In this document: in pieces, positions 32,420 to 38,624 of the stretch | Layout of the letters: every line of letters begins with the position of its first letter | How positions within the stretch are numbered: position 1 is the stretch's first letter | From: an uncultured Blautia sp. | GTDB lineage: Bacteria; Bacillota; Clostridia; Lachnospirales; Lachnospiraceae | Assembly: GCA_900541345.1 (NCBI GenBank) | Contig: UQJE01000016.1 | Location: forward strand, 1 to 38,624 | Direction: 5' to 3' | Length of the DNA: 38,624 nt | The notes under the pieces: generated by a model | What the model saw: only the letters and a program-made list of their open reading frames with translations | Database searches by the model: none | What the model was told of the DNA's origin: nothing | Made by a program: the position numbers and the translations under genes

Positions 32420-32472
32420 GTATTCAATACTTAGATTATAAATTCTAATAATTAATTTATAATAATGAATAC
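32420..32472 (-). other. Nested hairpin in the putative leader or ncRNA
   Basis: An outer 7-bp stem (GTATTCA 32420-32426 with TGAATAC 32466-32472) encloses a perfect 10-bp stem (ATTATAAATT 32435-32444 with AATTTATAAT 32454-32463). It lies about 60 nt after the predicted transcription start of the 32535-32563 promoter. Confidence 0.4.
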
Positions 32473-32534
32473 GGTAGATTGAATGAAAAATCTTATCTTT
32501 TGTGCTTTGGTTTGTTTTTTCTTTTGATGTGATT

Positions 32535-32563
32535 ATAATATCATCGTCCAATGATTTTGTCAA
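32535..32563 (-). promoter_or_regulatory. Strong minus-strand promoter in gene-free DNA
   Basis: Consensus TTGACA (32558-32563), 17-bp spacer and TATTAT (32535-32540), reading into the gene-free block toward the pseudouridine synthase gene more than 1 kb away. Confidence 0.6.
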
Positions 32564-32689
32564 TACTTTTTTGATATTTTTTCAAAATTTTTCTTTTATA
32601 ATCTCGCTTAATTTTATTTATTGTGTTATTTATTCATATTTTTATAAAAATTCAGACTCTTTTAACATGGCTTCGCACTTTCCCGGTAA

Positions 32690-32729
32690 AGAAAAAACAC
32701 CGCCGGAAATGATTCTCTCATTTCCGGCG
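32690..32729 (-). terminator. Terminator of the aconitase-family hydratase gene
   Basis: CGCCGGAAATGA (32701-32712) pairs perfectly with TCATTTCCGGCG (32718-32729) across a 5-nt loop, followed on the minus strand by GTGTTTTTTCTTT. Confidence 0.9.
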
Positions 32730-32806
32730 ATGCTTCTGTTCATACCTCATATTTGCTCTTACAGCAAATTCTGTTTTTCATCATATTATCTTATTATTTA
32801 ATAAGA

Positions 32807-35065
32807 TTACTTGCGGTTATAGTTAATGAGGCAGCCCTTAAGGATAATCTCTCTCTCATCGTCTGTAAGTTCTCCTAAAGTGACCTCAAACTCTTTCAGA
32901 GAATCTTCTCCTGCCACATATCCTTTGATCACTTCTGCCTTCTCTTCTACTGCTTTTCTGATTTCCGGGAAGAACAGGTAATCTCCGTTTTTAAACGGAA
33001 GCTCGCCTTCCTGGATTAAGAATGGAAGCATACCCCAGTTAATCAGATTAGAGCGGTAACGCTTTGTTGCATATTCGTTTGCAATATTTGCCCAGCCTCC
33101 GAGAACCTTCTGGCAGGATGCAGCCTGCTCTCTGGCAGAACCGTCTCCCGGTTTCACAGCAAAAATTGTGCTGCCTACACCTAAATTATCTTTTCCCACT
33201 TCCGGGAAATCCTTATGAATCACATCAAGAACTGCTTTCAGTTCCGGTACTGCCTCAACCGGACATTTTCCATCCTGAATTGCCTGCTGTGCCTTCTGGA
33301 TCTCTTTTGCACGTCCCACATATGCAGGGTCTTTTCTGGAAAGAGTAAATTCTGCCAGTCCCAGAGGATTGGAACGGTAGGAAGAAGTCTCTCCGGAAGG
33401 AATCAGCTCGTCTGTTGTGGTTACCGGGTCGTGAATTTCTGAAACCACTTTCAGCACAAGGTTGTCTGCGAGTGCTGCCATCTTCGGCCAGTCTTTGATA
33501 TTTGGTCCGAACTGAATCTCAACAGACGGATCTGCCACACCTTTGCTGTCAAATACGCGATTATCGTAAATTGTTTTATCAAAGAAATACTTCTGGTTTG
33601 TGTAATCTCCTGTATATTCCTCTGCAGAGGTAAGGAAGCCTTTATTTGCTGCTGTCGCTGCAATGGAGCGGGCGTCCATAAGAGCAACAGAAGAAATCTG
33701 TCCGTTCTGAATCTTGGAGCCTTCACGATTCGGGAAGTTTCTTGTTGTATGACGGATACTGAAGGCATTGTTTGCCGGTGTATCTCCTGCTCCAAAGCAC
33801 GGTCCACAGAATGCTGTTTTTACAACTGCTCCTGTTGCAAGAAGGTCTGCAAGGACACCATTCTTTGCAAGTTCCATATAAATCGGTGTACTTGCCGGAT
33901 ATACGCTTAAAGTAAAGGCATCTGCACCAATGCTGCTGCCCTTTAATATATCAGCCGCTGCACAGATGTTTTCAAATCCGCCGCCTGCACAACCGGCAAT
34001 AATTCCCTGATCTACATAAAGCTTTCCATCTACTACCTTATCCTGAAGTGTAAACGGAATTTTTCCATCAAGACTTACCTGCGCCTTTTTCTCTACATCT
34101 GCCAGAATATCCTTAAGATTTGCTTTCAGCTCGTCAATGGTATATGTATTGCTTGGATGGAACGGCATGGCGATCATAGGCTTGATCTCTTCCAGATCGA
34201 TTTCCACGCAGCCGTCATAATAAGCAACTTTTCCCGGTTTTAATTCTTTATAATCTTCTTTTCTTCCATGAATTTCATAGAACTCTTCAATCTTTTCATC
34301 TGTCTGCCAGATAGAGGAAAGACATGTTGTTTCTGTTGTCATAACGTCAATGCCGATTCGGAAATCCGCACTTAAATTTTTCACACCGGGTCCTACAAAT
34401 TCCATCACTTTATTTTTTACATATCCGTTTGCAAAAACCTTTCCGATAATTGCAAGGGCAACGTCCTGCGGACCTACACCCGGACGCGGAGTGCCTTTCA
34501 GATAAATAGCAACTACACCCGGCATATTAATGTCGTATGTCTGAGAAAGAAGCTGTTTTACAAGCTCAGGTCCGCCCTCTCCCATTGCCATTGTTCCAAG
34601 AGCGCCGTAACGTGTATGGCTGTCTGAACCGAGGATCATTTTTCCGCCTGCTGCCAGCATTTCTCTTGCAAACTGGTGGATAACTGCCTGGTGAGGAGGT
34701 ACGTATACACCGCCGTATTTCTTCGCACAGGTAAGACCAAACATGTGGTCATCTTCATTGATCGTTCCGCCTACCGCACATAAAGAGTTATGGCAGTTTG
34801 TAAGTACATAGGGAACGGGAAATTTCTCAAGTCCAGATGCGCGTGCTGTCTGAATGATTCCCACAAATGTAATATCATGAGAAGTCAGCTTGTCAAATTT
34901 AATCTGAAGCTTTTCCATGTTCCCGGAAGTATTATGGGCTTCCAGAATCCCGTATGCGATTGTATTTTTCGCTGCTTCTTCTCTGGAAACCGGAAGGGAA
35001 GCTGCGGATTCTTCTACAATCTTCTCGCCGTCTACGAGATATACGCCGGTATCATATAATTTCAT
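32807..35065 (-). CDS. Aconitase-family hydratase (annotated type: aconitate hydratase; substrate uncertain)
   Basis: A 752-residue cytoplasmic 4Fe-4S hydro-lyase. Aconitase marks are VLTNCHNSLCAVGG, MILGSDSHTRYGALGTMAMGEGG, the cluster-ligand region AFCGPCFGAGDTPANN (CxxC) with an earlier Cys in IAGCAGGGFEN, and SIRHTTRNFPNREGS. The C-terminal swivel domain contains LGVGSTIFAVKPGDG and KRYRSNLINWGMLPFL, the substrate-binding region. Length (about 750) is that of the YbhJ-like and mitochondrial-sized group, shorter than AcnA (about 890) and lacking the HEAT domain of AcnB. It may convert citrate to isocitrate or a related hydroxy acid. No citrate synthase or isocitrate dehydrogenase gene is nearby, so its pathway cannot be read from context. 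It has its own promoter and terminator; GGAGGATACG precedes the ATG. Confidence 0.88.
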   Translation of the reverse strand: MKLYDTGVYLVDGEKIVEESAASLPVSREEAAKNTIAYGILEAHNTSGNMEKLQIKFDKLTSHDITFVGIIQTARASGLEKFPVPYVLTNCHNSLCAVGGTINEDDHMFGLTCAKKYGGVYVPPHQAVIHQFAREMLAAGGKMILGSDSHTRYGALGTMAMGEGGPELVKQLLSQTYDINMPGVVAIYLKGTPRPGVGPQDVALAIIGKVFANGYVKNKVMEFVGPGVKNLSADFRIGIDVMTTETTCLSSIWQTDEKIEEFYEIHGRKEDYKELKPGKVAYYDGCVEIDLEEIKPMIAMPFHPSNTYTIDELKANLKDILADVEKKAQVSLDGKIPFTLQDKVVDGKLYVDQGIIAGCAGGGFENICAAADILKGSSIGADAFTLSVYPASTPIYMELAKNGVLADLLATGAVVKTAFCGPCFGAGDTPANNAFSIRHTTRNFPNREGSKIQNGQISSVALMDARSIAATAANKGFLTSAEEYTGDYTNQKYFFDKTIYDNRVFDSKGVADPSVEIQFGPNIKDWPKMAALADNLVLKVVSEIHDPVTTTDELIPSGETSSYRSNPLGLAEFTLSRKDPAYVGRAKEIQKAQQAIQDGKCPVEAVPELKAVLDVIHKDFPEVGKDNLGVGSTIFAVKPGDGSAREQAASCQKVLGGWANIANEYATKRYRSNLINWGMLPFLIQEGELPFKNGDYLFFPEIRKAVEEKAEVIKGYVAGEDSLKEFEVTLGELTDDEREIILKGCLINYNRK

Positions 35066-35116
35066 AATCGTATCCTCCGTATATGAATGTTGGTTGTTGT
35101 TTCTGTGATGAATTTT

Positions 35117-35145
35117 ATTATAGTAGATTTCCCGCTATTTGTCAT
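35117..35145 (-). promoter_or_regulatory. Promoter of the hydratase gene
   Basis: ATGACA (35140-35145) and consensus TATAAT (35117-35122) on the minus strand with 17-bp spacing. The -35 overlaps the end of the small frame 35135-35206. Confidence 0.7.
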
Positions 35146-35206
35146 CTCTTATTTCTTTTTCGGCTTTTTCCATAGCTTCATCCGTCACTCTTTTTGCTCT
35201 TTTCAT
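35135..35206 (-). CDS. Possible 23-residue charged peptide coupled to the ABC ATPase gene
   Basis: The stop codon of the ABC ATPase overlaps an ATG (TGATG), opening a frame for a 23-residue, strongly charged, helix-prone peptide (MKRAKRVTDEAM, then EKAEKEIRDDK). TGATG overlaps are a common arrangement for translational re-initiation. No separate good ribosome site is present and the product is very short, so it may be chance. It ends inside the promoter of the hydratase gene. Confidence 0.3.
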   Translation of the reverse strand: MKRAKRVTDEAMEKAEKEIRDDK

Positions 35207-35847
35207 CACATTAATGGATTTAATTTTCCATTTTCCATCTCATATACTTCATCGCACAAAACATCTATATCTTCTCGATTATGACTCGCAAGTATAATCA
35301 GCTTTCCTTCTTTTCTCATACGTAAAAAAAGTTCTCTCATTTCTTGAACGCCTTTTTTATCCAGCCCATTCATTGGTTCATCTAAAATTAATATATCCGG
35401 TTCTTCCATAATCGCCTGTGCAATCGCGAGACGCTGACGCATACCCAGTGAATATTTTCCTACTGCACGTTTCAGTGCTGGATCCAGTCCTACCTTTCTC
35501 ATAATAGAATATAAATATTGTTTATCCCGCCTGTTCCTAATAGTATACAGAAACTCCAAATTATGATAGCCACTCCATTTTCTCAAAAATCCCGGCTCTT
35601 CTATAATAATTCCAGCGTTACACAACATGTCTATTTCTTCTCCCATTACCTTTCCGTTTACCAGAATTCTCCCCGTCGTACACTTTAAAAATCCACATAT
35701 ACATTTAAAAAGCACTGTTTTGCCACTTCCGTTATGTCCCACAATTCCATAAATTTTACCACCTTCACATTGAAGAGATATATCCTTCAATACTTTTGTA
35801 TCTTTAAAATTTTTAGAAACGTTTTCTACTGTTATAGTACTGCCCAT
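35206..35847 (-). CDS. ABC transporter ATP-binding protein
   Basis: A 213-residue ATPase. The start is set at the ATG at 35847 (MGSTITVENVSKNF), preceded by GAGGTGAG about 10 bp upstream; the frame can also be read from a GTG at 35862. Walker A is GHNGSGKT (37-44), the signature is YSLGMRQRLAIAQA, Walker B is ILILDEPMNGLD, and the H-loop is in LASHNRED. The compact single domain without a C-terminal extension fits bacteriocin-immunity or peptide-type exporters. It is the last large gene of an operon with two membrane proteins (24 bp after the second permease) and presumably powers them. The TGA stop overlaps the start of the small frame at 35135-35206. Confidence 0.9.
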   Translation of the reverse strand: MGSTITVENVSKNFKDTKVLKDISLQCEGGKIYGIVGHNGSGKTVLFKCICGFLKCTTGRILVNGKVMGEEIDMLCNAGIIIEEPGFLRKWSGYHNLEFLYTIRNRRDKQYLYSIMRKVGLDPALKRAVGKYSLGMRQRLAIAQAIMEEPDILILDEPMNGLDKKGVQEMRELFLRMRKEGKLIILASHNREDIDVLCDEVYEMENGKLNPLM

Positions 35848-35871
35848 AATCTTCTTTCTCACCTCTACTTT

Positions 35872-36732
35872 TTATACATCATCTTTCTCCCAATTAAACT
35901 CCATCTTTTTTATATGTACACATATAAAAATTCCCATTGTCATAATTCCAAGAATAAGAAATGTAATCATATATTGCAAAGAAGGTAACCAATAATATCC
36001 TAAAACTGGAGTCTTTATCTGGGCTATTTTTGCCCATACTGTAGGTATAAATTTCGCTAAAATGTACCTGATTTTTGGATGTGTGTTCACAACAAAAAAT
36101 AACATAACTGCTAATGCAGTCGTTGTCGCAACCGCCAAAACACGATTACTATAAAGGCTTATCAAAAACATCATGCAACTTAAAAACATACAGATTAATA
36201 TACAAATCAAAGCGCTAATAGCTATCAACTGTACAGGTGTATATTTTCCCATTATTTCATAATAAATCACATATTTCAAATTATATTGAACGGCTGCATC
36301 TGTCATGGATATAGTATGCAAAAGTTTTCCCCAGTCCACTGTTCTTTCTATCTCAGGGATTAAAGAGACGATTGTACATATTATCGTAAATAAGACAACA
36401 GCTATTGAACGCAAAAACATACTTCCCAACTGACCCAATGCCCAGCGCTTACGCCCTGTTCTAATAATCTGGGACATATTCATATGCTGCATAAACGGTA
36501 CATCTGAATTAACATAAATCACGCCAAACCAAAACAAAATCAGAAAAGATAAGTTTGAAATCATAAAAGGAAATACACACCATGAAACAGGGTAATTCAC
36601 AACCTCTGCCAAAGATTTTAACGGACGATTATAACTCCATGTAACTACCATCATCACTATAGCAAACGTCATAAATTTTATATTTTTTATTTTTAACAAA
36701 CCGGCTTTCCATATATATTGAGCAAGTTTCAT
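35872..36732 (-). CDS. ABC-2 type membrane protein (permease), second of two
   Basis: A 286-residue membrane protein with about six hydrophobic segments (near 18-36, 50-75, 108-130, 168-190, 198-216 and 252-276) and a short charged C-terminus. A central cytoplasmic segment (MQHMNMSQIIRTGRKRWALGQL) resembles the coupling region of ABC-2 permeases. The gene lies four bases after the other permease and is followed by the ATPase, so the three are a transporter. No motif names the substrate. The short spacing and co-orientation imply equal production with the partner permease, most likely as a heterodimer. Confidence 0.8.
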   Translation of the reverse strand: MKLAQYIWKAGLLKIKNIKFMTFAIVMMVVTWSYNRPLKSLAEVVNYPVSWCVFPFMISNLSFLILFWFGVIYVNSDVPFMQHMNMSQIIRTGRKRWALGQLGSMFLRSIAVVLFTIICTIVSLIPEIERTVDWGKLLHTISMTDAAVQYNLKYVIYYEIMGKYTPVQLIAISALICILICMFLSCMMFLISLYSNRVLAVATTTALAVMLFFVVNTHPKIRYILAKFIPTVWAKIAQIKTPVLGYYWLPSLQYMITFLILGIMTMGIFICVHIKKMEFNWEKDDV

Positions 36733-36736
36733 TTTT

Positions 36737-37498
36737 TTACAACCTCTTCTGAATTTTTTTGTATGTCATAATTCCTAAAACAACAGTTGGAACAAAACTA
36801 ATCATACATACCAGTAAAAAGCTTTGCAGATCTCCCTCCAGAGGTTTATTGTAAGCTCTGAAAATCAATACTGTATACATACTTTCTCCTGCAGTTTCTA
36901 ATAAAATCTGATGTATAACAAGAGGCAGTACCAGAACCGTCACACGATTGCTGATATATAAAGAAAAATATGCAGCCAGAACTGATAACAAACCAGACAG
37001 CAATCCCATCTGCAGTGAATACAATATACAATACATAAAATAGTGTTCTGTCTTTAAAAGCGAACCATAATTTCCATGTAATAGCATATTCAACGTTCCT
37101 GTAGACTCGTTTGTCCAGGGACCTGTTGTACGGCAGCCCATCAAAAATATCGCAGTTCCCAAAACCATAACCGCTATTGATGTCAGATAAATTATACTGA
37201 TCTGTGAAAATACATATTTTTTCAAATTTCCCCTAATTATACTGTAGCGTATATATTTATTTTCCAAATCCTCACAAAATACTGTGGCAAAAGGAAAAGC
37301 ACAAAATATATACGCTACCATAATTCCGGAAAGTTCCGTCGAAGTAATATATGTATCTAAAACATTTCCATTGATAAGGTTCATTTGCTCTATAGAAAAA
37401 ACAAGAGCAATCGCCACTCCTATTACAGATAGATATATTTCATAACTTTTAAAAATCCGACAAAAACCAGGTACAAAAAAATTTTTACATTTTTTCAT
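36737..37498 (-). CDS. ABC-2 type membrane protein (permease), first of two
   Basis: A 253-residue membrane protein with about six hydrophobic segments. After an N-terminal cytoplasmic lead (MKKCKNFFVPGFCRIFKSYE) comes a first helix, a large outside loop, then FATVFCEDLENKYIRYSIIRGNLKKYVFSQ, the charged cytoplasmic coupling segment usual for ABC-2 permeases, followed by four helices and a basic end (YKKIQKRL). It lies 14 bp after the secreted protein gene and 4 bp before the other permease. AAAGGACAG precedes the ATG. The pair probably forms a heterodimeric channel driven by the ATPase at 35206. Confidence 0.8.
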   Translation of the reverse strand: MKKCKNFFVPGFCRIFKSYEIYLSVIGVAIALVFSIEQMNLINGNVLDTYITSTELSGIMVAYIFCAFPFATVFCEDLENKYIRYSIIRGNLKKYVFSQISIIYLTSIAVMVLGTAIFLMGCRTTGPWTNESTGTLNMLLHGNYGSLLKTEHYFMYCILYSLQMGLLSGLLSVLAAYFSLYISNRVTVLVLPLVIHQILLETAGESMYTVLIFRAYNKPLEGDLQSFLLVCMISFVPTVVLGIMTYKKIQKRL

Positions 37499-37512
37499 CT
37501 TTCTCTGTCCTT

Positions 37513-38574
37513 TTACTCCAGATATATCTCTTCTCCTGTCACTGCGTCCACCAGTGTAACAGACACGGTGCTATTATCTTCCAGAATTTCAAAATACCAC
37601 ATCGGAGCAGCTTCAAGCTGTTGATTTTGATTTAAGAATACTCGTTCATATAGTTTCGCTCTTGTAACTTCATACATAGATTCATTTAATAAATTTCCAT
37701 ATTTATTCTCTACAACTTTTGCAATATCTTCAAATTGTCTAAGCTGCAGTTTTTCTTCATTATTATCTGAAAAATCATACATAACATCTTGATATAAGAC
37801 ACTTTCAACACCTCTTGTAGAATAAATTACCTGTATAGCAGAACTGTCCGGTGTATCATAAGCCAACTGTCTGCTCACATTCATGAATTCATGAAAAACA
37901 GGAAGACCTGCGTGTTTCTGCACCCCATATACAAAATAAGCATCATCTTCTTCCGTCCATGCTTCTTTACGGTTTGCCTCGGTATTTAATCCACTTTCTA
38001 TTTCCTCATTTTCTATCTGTTTAATTACTTCGTTATCCAAAGCATATGCTTTTAATTCTACTTCATCTGTAGGAATTCCAATTTCATTTAATAGTGCTTC
38101 TACTTTTTCTATGCATTCCTCTGGCTGCATAAAAGAAACTTCGCTTTGTTCAAATCTTTCCAGATATGTAGGATCCTGAATTCCAACATAATTATAGTAT
38201 CTTACTGTGTCTGTCCCATAATGAAATCCACCAGTATAGGATAAAGAAGATCCATCTGTAAACGTATAATAAGTTCCTTCCGGCTCTGCTTCTGATGCGG
38301 GCGGAATACTTCCCGTATCCTGTACTTCTTTTCCCTTAGAATAAATTTCTATTGCTTTTTTACCATCGGAATATATTCTGCTTTTTACAGCAGTCGCACA
38401 CAACTCCTCTTCGTTAAAGCTATCTGGTATTTCCAATTCACAATTAAAGGTTACTTTTTCCCCAGATACTTCATATTTTTCCGGAAACTGAGTTTCCGCA
38501 TGACAGATCATAAAGTTTCCCGATGTAATTAATATTCCTGTTGCAACTCCGATAATCAAAGATTTCTGTTTCAT
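37513..38574 (-). CDS. Secreted protein of unknown function, first gene of an ABC transporter operon
   Basis: A 353-residue exported protein. The frame extends upstream, but the ATG at 38574 opens a clean signal peptide (MKQKSLIIGVATGILITSG, cleavage near CHAE, about residue 27) and has AAAGGA about 12 bp upstream; an ATG at 38586 is an alternative. The mature protein is acidic, Tyr/Glu-rich and predicted mixed alpha/beta; it has no catalytic motif I recognise. It ends with a strand-rich part (MWYFEILEDNSTVSVTLVDAVTGEEIYLE split over two strands) that resembles the PepSY-like or DUF6034-like ends of secreted clostridial proteins, but I cannot assign it. It precedes two ABC permeases and an ATPase with short gaps, so it may be a substrate-binding, sensing or self-protection part of that transporter. 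Confidence 0.75.
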   Translation of the reverse strand: MKQKSLIIGVATGILITSGNFMICHAETQFPEKYEVSGEKVTFNCELEIPDSFNEEELCATAVKSRIYSDGKKAIEIYSKGKEVQDTGSIPPASEAEPEGTYYTFTDGSSLSYTGGFHYGTDTVRYYNYVGIQDPTYLERFEQSEVSFMQPEECIEKVEALLNEIGIPTDEVELKAYALDNEVIKQIENEEIESGLNTEANRKEAWTEEDDAYFVYGVQKHAGLPVFHEFMNVSRQLAYDTPDSSAIQVIYSTRGVESVLYQDVMYDFSDNNEEKLQLRQFEDIAKVVENKYGNLLNESMYEVTRAKLYERVFLNQNQQLEAAPMWYFEILEDNSTVSVTLVDAVTGEEIYLE

Positions 38575-38624
38575 TTTTATATCCATTCCTTTCGCTTCGC
38601 TCAGGCACAAAACATTATGAAAAT

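Larger units (their letters stand above)
31454..32806. other. 1.35-kb gene-free AT-rich region with promoter and hairpins
   Basis: No frame here has a ribosome site together with a protein-like composition. The plus-strand open frames (up to about 120 codons) are Phe/Leu/Ile/Tyr-rich low-complexity translations of T-rich DNA. What is present is the hydratase terminator (32690-32729), a strong minus-strand promoter (32535-32563), and hairpins at 32420-32472, 32323-32340 (CAGGAA/TTCCTG), 32102-32121 (TCCGGAA/TTCCGGA) and 31527-31572. A minus-strand GGAGG at about 32070 precedes only a four-codon frame. This could be a long non-coding RNA or leader, or decayed DNA. Confidence 0.5.

Noticed and set aside
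31397..32801. Several plus-strand open frames of 60-120 codons in the gene-free block.
   Set aside because: Low-complexity Phe/Leu/Ile/Tyr translations of T-rich DNA, without ribosome sites.

Overview
The window looks like chromosome from a Gram-positive, anaerobic, fermentative member of the Lachnospiraceae (Blautia/Mediterraneibacter-like; genus not provable from this alone). Supporting signs are AT-rich intergenic DNA, strong AGGAGG ribosome binding sites, a pyruvate formate-lyase pair, meso-diaminopimelate dehydrogenase, secreted cell-wall proteins with choline-binding-type repeats, and families typical of gut Clostridia (DUF5685, DUF1002). I see no rRNA, tRNA, insertion sequence, prophage or CRISPR array. 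Almost all genes lie on the minus strand.

Layout. 1-6330: cell-surface region with two tandem secreted trypsin-fold proteins (the first cut by the window edge, the second with Asp where the catalytic Ser should be), two paralogous cell-wall-binding NlpC/P60 hydrolases, and Ddh, which makes the diaminopimelate that such hydrolases act near. Both hydrolase promoters carry a perfect WalR-type direct repeat at the same distance from the -10 box. 6405-8829: compact operon of flavin reductase-like protein, zinc-ribbon membrane protein, DUF5685 protein with a DDxxD motif, and a J-domain protein with a Cys-rich tail. 9109-14139: ECF transporter S component, DUF1002 secreted protein, MATE exporter, two-part chromate-type transporter.

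14178-18378: pflB-pflA (anaerobic pyruvate cleavage) and a stand-alone RsmH-family rRNA methyltransferase. 18551-20834: TetR regulator followed by an ABC-2 exporter. 20935-28171: complete F-type ATP synthase operon in the order atpZ, atpI, a, c, b, delta, alpha, gamma, beta, epsilon; the c subunit has two membrane carboxylates, a pattern known from Na+-coupled rotors. 28360-31453: orphan periplasmic-binding-type protein, AI-2E/YtvI-type membrane protein, RluA-type pseudouridine synthase.

31454-32806 is a 1.35-kb gene-free AT-rich block with a strong minus-strand promoter and several hairpins, possibly an unannotated RNA. 32807-35065: aconitase-family hydratase. 35135-38574: an ABC transporter operon (secreted protein, two permeases, ATPase), with a possible 23-residue peptide coupled to the ATPase stop codon. 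Start codons were moved from the longest frame wherever a Shine-Dalgarno sequence or family alignment favoured another one (stated per gene).
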